64,000 nt of DNA from Bacteroidota bacterium (GCA_023413895.1 JAEZOU010000005.1:1-64000); one strand, 5' to 3'. Shown: positions 25,293-35,501, numbered from the stretch's first letter. Program-made: numbers and translations. Notes: generated from the letters alone by a model not told the origin.

Positions 25293-26346
25293 CAATTTCT
25301 TAACCTTGGGCATGATGTCTGGAACTTCATTGGACGGACTCGATTTGGTATTGTGCCGTTTCTTCTACTCGCAAAAGGAAACTTGGAACTATCAAATAGT
25401 AAAAGCAGACACAATTCCTTATAATAATGAAATGAAGAACTTGTTAGTCTCTTTACCAGAACTTTCAGCATTGGATTATTTTTACGCTCAACGCGATTTC
25501 TCTACTTGGGTTGGATCGCAAATAAACCATTTTCTAATCAATGAGAAGGAAAAACCAATACTTATCGCATCACACGGACACACTGTTTTTCATCAACCCG
25601 AAGAGGCTCTTACGGTACAAATGGGCTCTGGTGCCGTAATCGCTGCTCATACTGGAATTACTACCGTTGCCGATTTCCGTACTACTGATGTGGCTTTGGG
25701 CGGACAAGGCGCACCCTTGGTCCCTATCGGTGATAAATTACTATTTGCTAATTATGATGCTTGCCTTAATTTGGGCGGAATTTCTAATATTTCATTCAAT
25801 CTCGATGATGATCGAGTGGCTTTTGATATTTCTCTCTGTAATATTGCACTCAATTATTTGGCAAATCATTGTCAACTCCCTTACGATAAAGATGGTGAAA
25901 TGGCAAGGTCTGGGGGCTTAAATGAGGAACTATTGCTCAAAATGAACAGTTTCTCCTATTTTAATCAACCCTATCCAAAGTCTTTAGGAAGAGAGTGGTT
26001 TGAAAGTAATTTTAAACCTATTTTAGATGAATCTTCTCTACCAATCCCAGATTTGATGAGAACGGTTACGGAACATATTGCTCAACAAATTGCAAAGGTA
26101 ATACCTAAAAATACTCAGTCAATATTGGTAACGGGCGGAGGTGCGAAAAATATTTTCTTAATAGATCTGCTCAAAAATTATACAAAAAATAATGTGATAA
26201 TTCCTGATGAATATACAATTTCTTATAAAGAAGCGATTATTTTTGCTTTTTTAGGGTTATTGAGAATACAAAATAAAAATAATGTACTAAAGGAGGTTAC
26301 TGGTGCAAGAAAATGTAGTTGCAGTGGTGCTATTTACTTAATGTAA
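25279..26346 (+). CDS. anmK: Anhydro-N-acetylmuramic acid kinase
   Basis: AnmK phosphorylates and opens 1,6-anhydro-MurNAc released in cell-wall turnover, giving MurNAc-6-phosphate. The 355-residue protein opens with the nucleotide loop GMMSGTSLDGLDL and has the SHGHTVFHQP segment, the NLGGISNIS motif and the late VTGGGAKN adenine contact. The ATG at 25279 is chosen over the in-frame GTG at 25219 because the latter adds unconserved residues that run inside the glycosylase gene. It is followed 10 nt later by murB, so wall recycling and synthesis are linked here. Confidence 0.95.
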   Translation: MSLNNNFLTLGMMSGTSLDGLDLVLCRFFYSQKETWNYQIVKADTIPYNNEMKNLLVSLPELSALDYFYAQRDFSTWVGSQINHFLINEKEKPILIASHGHTVFHQPEEALTVQMGSGAVIAAHTGITTVADFRTTDVALGGQGAPLVPIGDKLLFANYDACLNLGGISNISFNLDDDRVAFDISLCNIALNYLANHCQLPYDKDGEMARSGGLNEELLLKMNSFSYFNQPYPKSLGREWFESNFKPILDESSLPIPDLMRTVTEHIAQQIAKVIPKNTQSILVTGGGAKNIFLIDLLKNYTKNNVIIPDEYTISYKEAIIFAFLGLLRIQNKNNVLKEVTGARKCSCSGAIYLM

Positions 26347-26356
26347 TCTATTTGTT

Positions 26357-27367
26357 ATGAGGTTGTTGAATAATATTTCTTTGAAGAATTATAATACTTT
26401 CTCGGTCGATGTGAAATGCGCCGATATGTATGTAGTGGAGAAAGTTTCTGATCTTCCTGATTTGGCCGCAATGCAAGTGTTTAACAATGAATTTCTTGTA
26501 CTTGGTGGAGGTGCAAATGTGCTTTTTACAAGAGATTTTTCTGGCTATATTGTCCTGATGGAGAATAAGGGAATTAAAAAAATGATGGAAGATGATAATT
26601 CTGTTACTCTGAGTGTGGCAGCCGGTGAGGATTGGAGAAATTTTGTAAAATATTGCGTTGATAATCTTTATTATGGATTGGAAAATTTAGCAGGAATTCC
26701 AGGGAAAGTAGGAAGTAGTCCTGTACAAAATATCGGTGCATACGGTTCTGAAGTTAAGTCAGTTATCGAGAAGGTTTATTACTTCGATGTGGATTCAAAA
26801 ACTTTTAAATCAATTGCTAATGAAGAATGTAACTTTGGCTATCGAGATTCAATCTTTAAAAAAGAACTGAAGTCAAAGGCAATTATAGTAGAGGTGGTTT
26901 TTAAATTGTCGAAAGTTCCAAATTTCAATCTTTCATATTCTGCTCTAAAAGATGCCGTAGAAAAGGAAAATATAGAATTGACATTGTCGAATTTGTATGA
27001 GTTAGTAATCAAAATTAGAGATTCTAAATTGCCTAATGTTGATGAGGTGGGGTCGGCTGGAAGTTTTTTTAAAAATCCTATAGTTTCTCAATCTCAATAT
27101 GAACAATTGTTAGTGAAATTTCCTAATTTAATTGCTTATCCCTATGCCTCAAAACAAGTGAAATTAGCTGCTGGTCAGTTGATTGATATGTGCGGTTGGA
27201 AAGGAATTCGCCAAGGTGATGCTGGCGTTTACCCTAAACAAGCGCTTGTCTTGGTTAATTATGGAAATGCAACCCCAGAAGATATTCTCAATTTATGCCG
27301 ACAAATTCAACAAACGGTGCTCGATAAGTTTGGCGTACAAATTGAGCCTGAAGTGAATTTTATTTAG
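26357..27367 (+). CDS. murB: UDP-N-acetylenolpyruvoylglucosamine reductase
   Basis: MurB reduces UDP-GlcNAc-enolpyruvate to UDP-MurNAc with NADPH and FAD, the second committed step of peptidoglycan synthesis. The 336-residue protein has the FAD-binding LVLGGGANVLFT and the GIPGKVGSSPVQNIGAYGSE loop. It also shows the GYRDSIFK segment of type I MurB, the catalytic-serine segment GSAGSFFKNP, and the final IEPEVNFI. Its length fits the type I enzyme. Its end overlaps the convergent exported-protein gene by 8 bp. Confidence 0.97.
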   Translation: MRLLNNISLKNYNTFSVDVKCADMYVVEKVSDLPDLAAMQVFNNEFLVLGGGANVLFTRDFSGYIVLMENKGIKKMMEDDNSVTLSVAAGEDWRNFVKYCVDNLYYGLENLAGIPGKVGSSPVQNIGAYGSEVKSVIEKVYYFDVDSKTFKSIANEECNFGYRDSIFKKELKSKAIIVEVVFKLSKVPNFNLSYSALKDAVEKENIELTLSNLYELVIKIRDSKLPNVDEVGSAGSFFKNPIVSQSQYEQLLVKFPNLIAYPYASKQVKLAAGQLIDMCGWKGIRQGDAGVYPKQALVLVNYGNATPEDILNLCRQIQQTVLDKFGVQIEPEVNFI

Positions 27368-28274
27368 TGGTTTTTTGAAATTGTAATTTAATAGGGCCTT
27401 CTCCTAAGTTGCCATCTTTGAATTCTAATACAACGTGTGCCTCTTTCCGCTTGTTCCCACGTTTGCTCTCGTAGAATGTGGCAGAAATGCCAATTCCTTT
27501 CCATAATCTTGCAGCAACCTCTCCTTGTTGCGAAATAGCATACATTAAATCGTAATCACTATCACTGTCGTTAATAATGTCATTTTCATATTGAGAATAT
27601 AATTTGATTTCAGGCATTTGTAAACATTTTATTTCAGGGTCACTATTGTAAATAGCTATAGATCGCATATCTTGCTGGTTGATAGAGTAGTTGATATGCC
27701 CTAATAAGCCTTCGGCAAGTGTCGCTGAGTCCTGATTGATCTGATAACCCAAGAATATAACTTTCATCGTGCTAGGAATGACAATCTTATGATAACGCTT
27801 GTTGCAAATTAAGAAGGTTTCGTTACTAGGAAAGGTTGAAAGTTCATAGTAAGTGGGATTGTCGCAGCAACCATAATTCGCAGCAATTAAGTAGTTTTCC
27901 TTCAGCTCAAAAATTTGAGTCGCTTTTGAATAACTAAATGCTGATGCTTGATCGTAATCTGGAAAAATAGTGAGCGTTACTTGATAGCTTTTGTCGTGTG
28001 AGACGTGATGCAACCATTCTGATGCTATAGTTTTACTTTTTATCAGGCAAGGAATCCTTGTCCCATTTTGAGTTTGATAATGAGAAAATTTGTAAGAGAT
28101 AATGGTGCCTGATGCTAATAAATCCCCATTGTCGTTTTGCTCAATTTTAAAGCGAGATACACACGAATCGTTCATTAATTGTGTGTATGAATTATTCACA
28201 ACTTGTGCATTGAGCTTGACAAATAATGAAATTGTTAAAAGTGAAAATGTGTAAAATAGTCCGCCTATTCTCAT
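27360..28274 (-). CDS. Exported protein of unknown function
   Basis: I do not recognise this 304-residue protein. A signal peptide covers residues 1-23 (ending LNAQ). The mature part is mixed alpha/beta with tyrosine-rich strands and several cysteines (NYGCCDNPTYYEL), so it is probably periplasmic or surface exposed. No T9SS sorting domain is present at its end (LQFQKTTK). It is transcribed alone from a -7 box at 28327-28334 and converges on murB. It has no informative neighbour. Confidence 0.75.
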   Translation of the reverse strand: MRIGGLFYTFSLLTISLFVKLNAQVVNNSYTQLMNDSCVSRFKIEQNDNGDLLASGTIISYKFSHYQTQNGTRIPCLIKSKTIASEWLHHVSHDKSYQVTLTIFPDYDQASAFSYSKATQIFELKENYLIAANYGCCDNPTYYELSTFPSNETFLICNKRYHKIVIPSTMKVIFLGYQINQDSATLAEGLLGHINYSINQQDMRSIAIYNSDPEIKCLQMPEIKLYSQYENDIINDSDSDYDLMYAISQQGEVAARLWKGIGISATFYESKRGNKRKEAHVVLEFKDGNLGEGPIKLQFQKTTK

Positions 28275-28326
28275 GATATTGTATATTGTATATATTATTA
28301 TGTTTCTCCTTCTTGTTTTAAGTTTG

Positions 28327-28334
28327 CAAATATA
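28327..28334 (-). promoter_or_regulatory. -7 box for the exported protein gene at 27360-28274
   Basis: The minus strand reads TATATTTG followed by C, about 50 nt before the start codon. Confidence 0.5.
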
Positions 28335-28415
28335 CTATTTTTGCTTTTATGATAAAATAAACATGAAAAAATATAGTTATTAAGCCAATTATAGAACTCC
28401 ATTAGGGAATATATG

Positions 28416-28423
28416 TAATTTTG
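28416..28423 (+). promoter_or_regulatory. -7 box for the large envelope protein gene
   Basis: TAATTTTG followed by C lies only 16 nt before the start at 28440. Transcription would begin within about 10 nt of the ATG, giving an almost leaderless message. Confidence 0.5.
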
Positions 28424-28439
28424 CATCTCTTTTTGTAAA

Positions 28440-31400
28440 ATGAAATACTATTTAAGATTCCTATTCTTATTAATCTTTCTTCTGGGATTGGTTCCAACTT
28501 TCTCCCAATCATTTTCTACATTAAGAAAAAAGAAGATTGTTGCCGAAGAGATGATGATTAAGGTAGATTCTTTGGTAGTGTTGGAGAATAGTTTTGCAAT
28601 AGATAATCTTAATGATTCTTTATACGATTTTGATTGTATAACTGCAATCCTTACTTTGAAGGATTCTTCCCTCCTTCATCAATCTTTATCTTGCCGTTAT
28701 CGAATTTTTAATCCTAAGCTAAAAATATTTAATAGCCATAAGTCAATAAATACTATTCATGCTTATTCAGCTGTCTATAAACCTAAATTTGTAGAGATTT
28801 CTCCCTTTATAGATACAGAAACAGGGTCCTCTGTTATCACTTCCGGTTCTATTTCGCGTGGCTTTTCAGTTGGAAATAATGTGGATTTCGGACTCTCATC
28901 TTCTCTAAATCTGCAATTGTCGGGATTGCTTGCCCCAGATTTGAAAATTACTGCTAATATTACAGATAAAAATGTGCCAATCCAACCAGAAGGAAATACG
29001 CGTACAATACAAGATTTTGATCGCGTATTTATTAATCTTAATTACAAAGATCAATTGATTTTAGATGCTGGAGATGTTGTTTTACATAATCCCGAAAACT
29101 ATTTTCTGAAAATGAATAAAAAGATATTGGGCTTCTCTTTCTCCTCTAATCAAAAGGTTAATAATAAGTTTAATTTAAAAAATAGGGTAGGAGGCGGAAT
29201 CTCTAAAGGAAAGTTTTTTCGTCAAAGGTTAACGGTAGTTAATGGTATTCAAGGCCCGTATCGCTTAACAGGTCCCTATACGAGTGCGTCTCTTATCATC
29301 TTGTCAGGTTCTGAAAAAGTATATGTGGATAATAAACTATTGACACGAGGTGCCGATGCAGATTATGTTATTGATTATAACACAGGAGAAATTACTTTTA
29401 CTCCCAACGTTCTAGTTACAAATGAGAAAGAATTTAATGTGGAGTATGAGTATTCTGATAATGCATACGCACGTTATTCCCTATTTTCCTTCAATGAGTG
29501 GTCTTCCATTGAAAATCCTAAACTGAAATTGTATGCAAACTATTTCAGAGAACAAGATTTGAAAAATCAATCTTTTTTCCCAGAGCTCTCTAATGAGATG
29601 AAACTTTTCCTTTCGCAACTAACCCCTAATGAGCTACCACTTTTTCCTAATGTGGATTCTGTTCCCTATTCCGCAAATGAAATCCTATACGAGTTAATAG
29701 ATACTACGATAAATGGACTTACATATTCAATTTATCAATACTCAACTCAGCATTCTGCCCAATTGTTCCGCGTGGGTTTCCTATATGTCGGGGAAAATAA
29801 AGGCGATTACCAATTGGTAAATTCATCTGCTAATGGACGTGTTTTCGTTTGGGTAGCACCCTCAAACGGAATTCCACAAGGAAGTTATAATCCTGTAATG
29901 CTTTTAAATAAACCCATCTCATCTCAAATGGGTGTGGTGGGAATGCAGTATGATTTCGCAAAATATAGCGGACTCGCCCTAGAAGCAGCGTTATCAGGAC
30001 ATAATGCCAATACCTTTTCTCATTCGAAAGAAAATCGTCAAATTGGGTATGCACTGAAATTTAATTTCTATCACAAAAACCCACTAAAAAAAAGATTTGA
30101 AAAACAGGTTTGGTGGTTTCATACTCAGTTACAAGGAGAGTTCCTTAATAAAAATTTTTCTCACTTTGAAAGTTTTCGAAGTGTTGAGTTTTATAAGGAT
30201 TATAATCTTAATTCAGATTTTGCAGCATCTCACCATGAATTACTAATTAATTATTTGGCAGGATTTCAGAATGATAAAGTGGGGAAAACAGAATATAAAG
30301 CCAATTATTATTCACGTTTGGGACTCTATCGTGCATTGAAAAATGAACTCAACTCCTCTACTCATGTGAATGGTTTTCTATTCTCAACAAAAACTTCTCT
30401 CCTAAATACGGCTGATTCACTCTATAATACTACTTATATTCGTTCTGTCAACAATTTATCTCAACAGTTTGCAAGTCTACAGTTGGGTGCGTATGAACGT
30501 TTTGAATTGAATCGGTACATAAATGCTCATTCTGATACTTTAATGTCTAATAGTTTTCTATACAATGAAGCTTCTCTTTTTATTAAAAATGCAGATTCAA
30601 TAAAAAATCAATTTTACTTGGGATATACACATATCTTACGGAAAAGACCTGAAAATCTACATCTTGCAAAGAATGAGTCTTCTCATCAAGCACAACTGCA
30701 ATTTGATATTTTTAAGGTGATGAATAGTCGATTTAAAGGAATCGTAACTTATCGAAATTCACAAATCCAGGATTCTTTGGGTGTGATGAATCCTGAAAAT
30801 TATTTTACCGGAAGTTTAGACTATTCTGGAAGATATCTGAAAAATGCTTTGATTCTTTCTACATATTATGAGGCAGGAAGTGGAATGGAACAGAAAAAAC
30901 AATTCTCCTTCATTAAGGTCTTAGATGGACAAGGAACACACGTTTGGAACGACTACAATAATAATGGTGTTGAAGAAATTAATGAGTTTGAAATTGCTGC
31001 ATTTCAAGATCTGGCTAATTATGTAAAAGTATGGATTGCCTCTAATGATTTTATTAATACATATAATACTCAATTTACTCAAAAAATCCAATTTAGACCC
31101 GCTAATTTGTGGAGACATAAAAAAGGATTTCTAAAGTTCCTCTCCCGTTTCTCAGATGTTGCTTCTCTTAGAATTGCCCAAAAGAATATAATTCCTACCC
31201 TCCTTAAAGCATTAAATCCATTTAATTTTGATATAGAAGATTCTAACGTAGTAAGCAGTAATTTGAACTTTATAAATACACTTTCTTTTAACCAAAATTC
31301 CTCTATCTGGGGGGGCGATTATACATATAAAATCCTCCACAATAAGGTGTTGAATTTTTATGGTTCAGAGGCAAGTTCTACAATTTATCATGACCTTCTC

Positions 31401-31898
31401 TGCCGAGTAAAACCGATTAATCCCCTTTTGTTGAAATTTAATTACATTTACGATTGCTCTAAAAGACTCTCCTCAACCTTTCAAATCCAAAATTTTACTA
31501 TTGTATCCCATACGGCAGTGATCTCAATGCTCGTTAATCATTCTAAACCTGTAGATTGGTCTGTACAATATCTATTCTCTTGGCAAAAAAATTTGGTAGG
31601 TGAGGAAAAAAATCTAAAAAATTCTGTAAGGTTTGATTTGAATTATCGTTTGGCAAGAAAAGGTGTTGTTGGGGTCCGACTCCAATATCTCAATTTGAAT
31701 TTTTTAGGAGATGAAAATATGAATGTAGCTTATCAAATGCTAGAAGGTTTTCAAAAGGGACATAACCTCTCTTGGGGTATAAATATGCAAACTAATTTGT
31801 CGGAATTTTTGCAGTTAGAACTTAAATATGAAGGAAGAGTTTCTCAGCATTCAAAAATTATTCATTTGGGAATGTTGCAAGTAAAAGCTCACTTCTAA
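28440..31898 (+). CDS. Very large exported outer-membrane-type protein, unnamed family
   Basis: This 1152-residue protein has a signal peptide (MKYYLRFLFLLIFLLGLVPT to FSQS). Residues ~130-350 contain a conserved-looking block: GSISRGFSVGNNVDFGLSSS, then TDKNVPIQPEGNTRTIQDFD, KVYVDNKLLTRGADADYVID and YNTGEITFTPNVLV. The remainder is rich in alternating aromatic and polar strands, as in large beta-barrels. It somewhat recalls the giant T9SS translocon protein SprA/Sov, but it is only half that length and lacks a match I can defend. It lies directly upstream of porP-gldKLMN on the same strand, separated by 310 nt. A role in surface assembly is inference. Confidence 0.8.
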   Translation: MKYYLRFLFLLIFLLGLVPTFSQSFSTLRKKKIVAEEMMIKVDSLVVLENSFAIDNLNDSLYDFDCITAILTLKDSSLLHQSLSCRYRIFNPKLKIFNSHKSINTIHAYSAVYKPKFVEISPFIDTETGSSVITSGSISRGFSVGNNVDFGLSSSLNLQLSGLLAPDLKITANITDKNVPIQPEGNTRTIQDFDRVFINLNYKDQLILDAGDVVLHNPENYFLKMNKKILGFSFSSNQKVNNKFNLKNRVGGGISKGKFFRQRLTVVNGIQGPYRLTGPYTSASLIILSGSEKVYVDNKLLTRGADADYVIDYNTGEITFTPNVLVTNEKEFNVEYEYSDNAYARYSLFSFNEWSSIENPKLKLYANYFREQDLKNQSFFPELSNEMKLFLSQLTPNELPLFPNVDSVPYSANEILYELIDTTINGLTYSIYQYSTQHSAQLFRVGFLYVGENKGDYQLVNSSANGRVFVWVAPSNGIPQGSYNPVMLLNKPISSQMGVVGMQYDFAKYSGLALEAALSGHNANTFSHSKENRQIGYALKFNFYHKNPLKKRFEKQVWWFHTQLQGEFLNKNFSHFESFRSVEFYKDYNLNSDFAASHHELLINYLAGFQNDKVGKTEYKANYYSRLGLYRALKNELNSSTHVNGFLFSTKTSLLNTADSLYNTTYIRSVNNLSQQFASLQLGAYERFELNRYINAHSDTLMSNSFLYNEASLFIKNADSIKNQFYLGYTHILRKRPENLHLAKNESSHQAQLQFDIFKVMNSRFKGIVTYRNSQIQDSLGVMNPENYFTGSLDYSGRYLKNALILSTYYEAGSGMEQKKQFSFIKVLDGQGTHVWNDYNNNGVEEINEFEIAAFQDLANYVKVWIASNDFINTYNTQFTQKIQFRPANLWRHKKGFLKFLSRFSDVASLRIAQKNIIPTLLKALNPFNFDIEDSNVVSSNLNFINTLSFNQNSSIWGGDYTYKILHNKVLNFYGSEASSTIYHDLLCRVKPINPLLLKFNYIYDCSKRLSSTFQIQNFTIVSHTAVISMLVNHSKPVDWSVQYLFSWQKNLVGEEKNLKNSVRFDLNYRLARKGVVGVRLQYLNLNFLGDENMNVAYQMLEGFQKGHNLSWGINMQTNLSEFLQLELKYEGRVSQHSKIIHLGMLQVKAHF

Positions 31899-32022
31899 TA
31901 AATTTAAAATTAGTCTAAATTATATGTTTAAATAATTGTATTTTAGTTGTTTGGATTTTTAATTTTGTTTCTAACTGACAAAAAAAAAATGGAAAAACGA
32001 ACAAAAAAATGATAACAAATTA

Positions 32023-32049
32023 TTGTTAGGAAAATTTATCATATTTTTG
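32023..32049 (+). promoter_or_regulatory. Candidate promoter of porP-gldKLMN in the 310-nt gap
   Basis: The gap from 31899 to 32208 holds no gene. TTG at 32023-32025 and TATTTTTG at 32042-32049 are 16 nt apart and resemble the -33/-7 pair. This predicts a leader of about 155 nt before porP. The rest of the gap is AT-rich and I see no terminator after the upstream gene. Confidence 0.45.
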
Positions 32050-32208
32050 AGGCTAAATTTTTTTGGCAATTTTTTGCGGTTTGTAACATTTGAAAAGAAA
32101 ATCAGTATAAGGAAAAAGATAGGGAATAAAGACTTTTTTCAATAGTTATAAATTGTTGATTGTCAGTAATGTAGAAGATAAAAATAAAGTTGAAAAAAAT
32201 ATAAGAGA

Positions 32209-33255
32209 ATGAGAAAAGTATTAGCAGTTTTACTCCTTTTCACATTTAGCTTCTTGAGTGTAAATGCGCAAGAAGATGCTCAATTTACGTTATTTCCTTG
32301 GGCACAGTTGTATTATAACCCTGGTTCTGCAGGTGAACAGCACAATACTTTGTGCTTTACTGCTATGTTCCGCCAACAATACTTAGGCTATAAGGATGTT
32401 TGGGTTCCAGATCAAGTTACTGATGCTACTACTCCCGAAGGTTTGCAAACTTTAAATACAGGAGGACAACAGTTGATGCTCAATATTGAAACCTATTTAC
32501 GTAAACTTCATGGTGGTATCGGACTTTCTGTTGTTAAGGATAAAAATGGTATCTTCGATAACATCGGTGTTCGCCTAGGTTACTCTTACAAAGTAAATCT
32601 TCCTGTCGGTCGATTAGGTATCGGTTTTCAAGTTGGATTTTTAAACCAATCTATTGATAAAGAGGTGTATAGACCATTGCAGCCAGGTGACCCAATTATT
32701 GAATTACTGAAAAATAATGAGTCATTTATGAATCTTGACTTTAATGTTGGTCTATATTATAAAGCTCCTACTTTCTATGTGGGACTTTCTGCTACCCAAT
32801 TGGCTACATCTATCAGGTTATCAGGCGATAATACGGTATTGAATCCATCAAGAAACATGTATATTCATGGTGGTTATATTTGGACTATTCCTTGGGATCC
32901 AGCATGGAGTATTGAACCTCAGGCAATGGTGAAAACAAATTTCGCAACTGCACAGTTCGATTTGATGCTTTTAGCTCGTTACAATGGAATCTTATGGGGC
33001 GGTTTATCCTATCGTTTAGATGATGCTGCTTCTATTTTATTTGGTGCTCGCCCATTTTATAATAGCTCTAATGTGTATATGAAAGGTTTAGATATGGGAT
33101 TGTCATATAGCTTTACAACCAGTAAATTAGGATATAAGAAACATAGAAGTTTTGGAGATATTGAATTGGTAGTACGTTACTGCTTCGATATATACAAACC
33201 TGAAGTATTTACAGGTTATGGTTCAACAAGAAATATTTATAAGAATCAATATTAA
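32209..33255 (+). CDS. porP: PorP/SprF-family T9SS outer-membrane protein
   Basis: PorP/SprF proteins are outer-membrane barrels that belong to the T9SS; SprF types serve export of proteins with type-B sorting domains. The 348-residue protein has a signal peptide (MRKVLAVLLLFTFSFLSVNA) and the family start LFPWAQLYYNPGSAGEQHN. HGGIGLSVVKDKNGIF follows, then repeated barrel strands ending near the C-terminus. It is the first gene of the porP-gldK-gldL-gldM-gldN order seen in P. gingivalis and others. Type-B cargo genes at 19703, 23141 and 60698 are plausible clients. Confidence 0.93.
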   Translation: MRKVLAVLLLFTFSFLSVNAQEDAQFTLFPWAQLYYNPGSAGEQHNTLCFTAMFRQQYLGYKDVWVPDQVTDATTPEGLQTLNTGGQQLMLNIETYLRKLHGGIGLSVVKDKNGIFDNIGVRLGYSYKVNLPVGRLGIGFQVGFLNQSIDKEVYRPLQPGDPIIELLKNNESFMNLDFNVGLYYKAPTFYVGLSATQLATSIRLSGDNTVLNPSRNMYIHGGYIWTIPWDPAWSIEPQAMVKTNFATAQFDLMLLARYNGILWGGLSYRLDDAASILFGARPFYNSSNVYMKGLDMGLSYSFTTSKLGYKKHRSFGDIELVVRYCFDIYKPEVFTGYGSTRNIYKNQY

Positions 33256-33302
33256 AATATATTCTGAAAATTATCGTTCTTCAATAAAATAAACTGAAAA
33301 AC

Positions 33303-34724
33303 ATGAAAAGATTTGCATTATTCTTATGGATCGCTTTAGTCGTTGCATCTTGTGCAAATACTGGCGATGGTCAATTGGTAGGTGTTAAAGAGCGCCCAGA
33401 ATTTTTGGACCTTAATCCTTTTGGTATGGTTTATATCCCTGCTGGACACTACTTGATGGGTGCTGGTGACCAAGATGTACCATACGCTTTGACCCACCAA
33501 TCTAAAAACGTTACAGTTGTAGCGCTTTGGATGGACGAAACAGAAATTACTAACAATGAATATCGCCAATTTGTTTATTGGGTGCGTGATTCTATTGCCC
33601 ATTGTTTATTAGGTGATGCCGAAATTACAGATGAGGAAAAATATGGTCACTACCTAAAATATGATAAAAATTCAGAATATGAAGGCGAAGTAATTGAACC
33701 TAAATTAATTAATTGGAAAGAAGAGATTCCTTGGGATTCCCAAAATGAGGAAGTGGTGGCAGCCTTAAGTCCTCTTTTCAATCAAACAAATACACGTTTC
33801 TACCACTATCGTCCTAATGCATTAAATGTAGGTATGCTCAATTATGAGTATTGGACTTACGATTTAAGTAATTTTAAAGATCCAAAAGATCCAGATAATT
33901 ACGGTGCTGCTGTAAAAGAGAGCGAAGGTAGCGATTTAGGTGGTCTTTATGCTAATCGTCCAAGCCACTTTAATAATGGTTACGAAAGATTCTTCCGTAG
34001 AGATGTCGTAAATATTTACCCTGATACATTGTGCTGGAATCATGATTTTACATACTCTATGAATGATCCGATGACTTTAAACTATTTCTCTCATCCACAA
34101 TTTGACCACTATCCCGTAGTTGGTGTAAGTTGGCGTCAAGCTAAAGCATTCTGTTATTGGAGAACACACTTAAGACATGCTTATCTTACAGAGAAAGAGT
34201 TTGCTAATGAACAAGAGTTTAGACTACCTACTGAAGCTGAATGGGAATGGGCTGCACGTGGTGATATGGATGCTAACCCTTATCCTTGGGGCGCTTATTA
34301 TACTCAAAATGCTAATGGTTGTTTCCTCGCTAATTTTAAACCTCAAAGAGGAAATTATATTGCTGACGATAACGTATATCCTGCTATTGTAGCGCATTAC
34401 CATCCTAATGATTTCAACCTATTTGATATGGCTGGAAATGTTGCAGAATGGTGTAGTGATGCATTTGATAAATCATCAGTTAACTTCACGCACGATTTGA
34501 ATCCTGCTTACAACTATTATGCAAGCAAGACAGATTCTCGTGAAAAGAAAAGAAAAGTAATTCGTGGTGGATCTTGGAAAGATATTAGCTACTACAACAC
34601 TGTATATGCAAAAACTTTCGAATATCAAGATACTTGTAACTCATACGTAGGCTTCAGATGCGTTCAAAGCTATATGGGCCGTCAACGTGGTGATTCTCAA
34701 AAGCAAGCATCTCACCTATACTAG
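33303..34724 (+). CDS. gldK: T9SS ring lipoprotein GldK/PorK
   Basis: GldK with GldN forms a large ring under the outer membrane that belongs to the T9SS. The 473-residue protein has a lipoprotein signal with lipid-accepting Cys17 (LVVASC). It then has the formylglycine-generating-enzyme (SUMF1-like) fold: FGMVYIPAGHYLMGAGDQDV, GVSWRQAKAFCYWR, LPTEAEWEWAARG, and VIRGGSWKD near the end. This fold is structural in GldK rather than catalytic. It follows porP by 47 nt and precedes gldL by 54 nt. Confidence 0.95.
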   Translation: MKRFALFLWIALVVASCANTGDGQLVGVKERPEFLDLNPFGMVYIPAGHYLMGAGDQDVPYALTHQSKNVTVVALWMDETEITNNEYRQFVYWVRDSIAHCLLGDAEITDEEKYGHYLKYDKNSEYEGEVIEPKLINWKEEIPWDSQNEEVVAALSPLFNQTNTRFYHYRPNALNVGMLNYEYWTYDLSNFKDPKDPDNYGAAVKESEGSDLGGLYANRPSHFNNGYERFFRRDVVNIYPDTLCWNHDFTYSMNDPMTLNYFSHPQFDHYPVVGVSWRQAKAFCYWRTHLRHAYLTEKEFANEQEFRLPTEAEWEWAARGDMDANPYPWGAYYTQNANGCFLANFKPQRGNYIADDNVYPAIVAHYHPNDFNLFDMAGNVAEWCSDAFDKSSVNFTHDLNPAYNYYASKTDSREKKRKVIRGGSWKDISYYNTVYAKTFEYQDTCNSYVGFRCVQSYMGRQRGDSQKQASHLY

Positions 34725-34778
34725 AAATCAATAATTAAATCTATAAACAAACAAATCATTAACTAAAAAAAATTAATT

Positions 34779-35501
34779 ATGGGACTTTACAATTTAGTAA
34801 GATCTAAAGGTTACAAAAACTTTATGGCTAAGCTTTACGGAATTGGAGCTGCAGTCGTTATCTTGGGTGCATTATTTAAGATTCTTCACCTTCCAGGTGC
34901 AAACGCAATGCTTATCGCAGGTATGGGTACAGAAGCTATTATCTTCGTTTTTTCAGCTTTTGAACCACTTCACGTTGAGTACAATTGGGCATTAGTTTAT
35001 CCAGAATTGGCAATTGGTAATGAAGAAGAATTAAAACCAGTTACTAAAAAAGCAAAAAAAGAAGCTCCTACAGGAACTGTTACACAACAACTAGACAAGA
35101 TGCTTGAGGAAGCTAAAATTGGACCTGAATTAATCGAAAGTTTAGCTACAGGAATGAGAAACCTTAGTGAAAATGCCAAAAAAATCTCTGGTACTGCTGA
35201 TGCTGCAGCTGCAACAGATGGTTATATCGCTAATCTTACTAAAGCTGGCGAAAAGGCAAAAGATCTTTCTGTTCAATATGAAAAGACAACTAATGCATTG
35301 ATGAGCCAACAACAAACTTCAGATGTTATTGCATCTAGCACTAAACAAATGGAGCAAACTGTAAAAGCTTATGCTGAATCATTGAACGCATCTCTTCAAA
35401 ATACTATGAAGTATCAAGAAGAAGTTAATAAATTGACTCAAAGCGTACAAAAAATCAGCAGTATTTACGGAAATATGTTGGCTGCAATGAGCGGTAAATA
35501 A
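34779..35501 (+). CDS. gldL: T9SS motor subunit GldL/PorL
   Basis: GldL and GldM form the proton-driven inner-membrane motor of T9SS and gliding. The 240-residue protein has two membrane spans in its first ~62 residues. TM1 contains the conserved LFKILHLPGANAM stretch, and TM2 contains Glu52 in GMGTEAIIF, the position proposed to carry protons. The rest is a cytoplasmic helical, partly coiled-coil domain (ending YGNMLAAMSGK). Its place between gldK and gldM is standard. Confidence 0.95.
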   Translation: MGLYNLVRSKGYKNFMAKLYGIGAAVVILGALFKILHLPGANAMLIAGMGTEAIIFVFSAFEPLHVEYNWALVYPELAIGNEEELKPVTKKAKKEAPTGTVTQQLDKMLEEAKIGPELIESLATGMRNLSENAKKISGTADAAAATDGYIANLTKAGEKAKDLSVQYEKTTNALMSQQQTSDVIASSTKQMEQTVKAYAESLNASLQNTMKYQEEVNKLTQSVQKISSIYGNMLAAMSGK

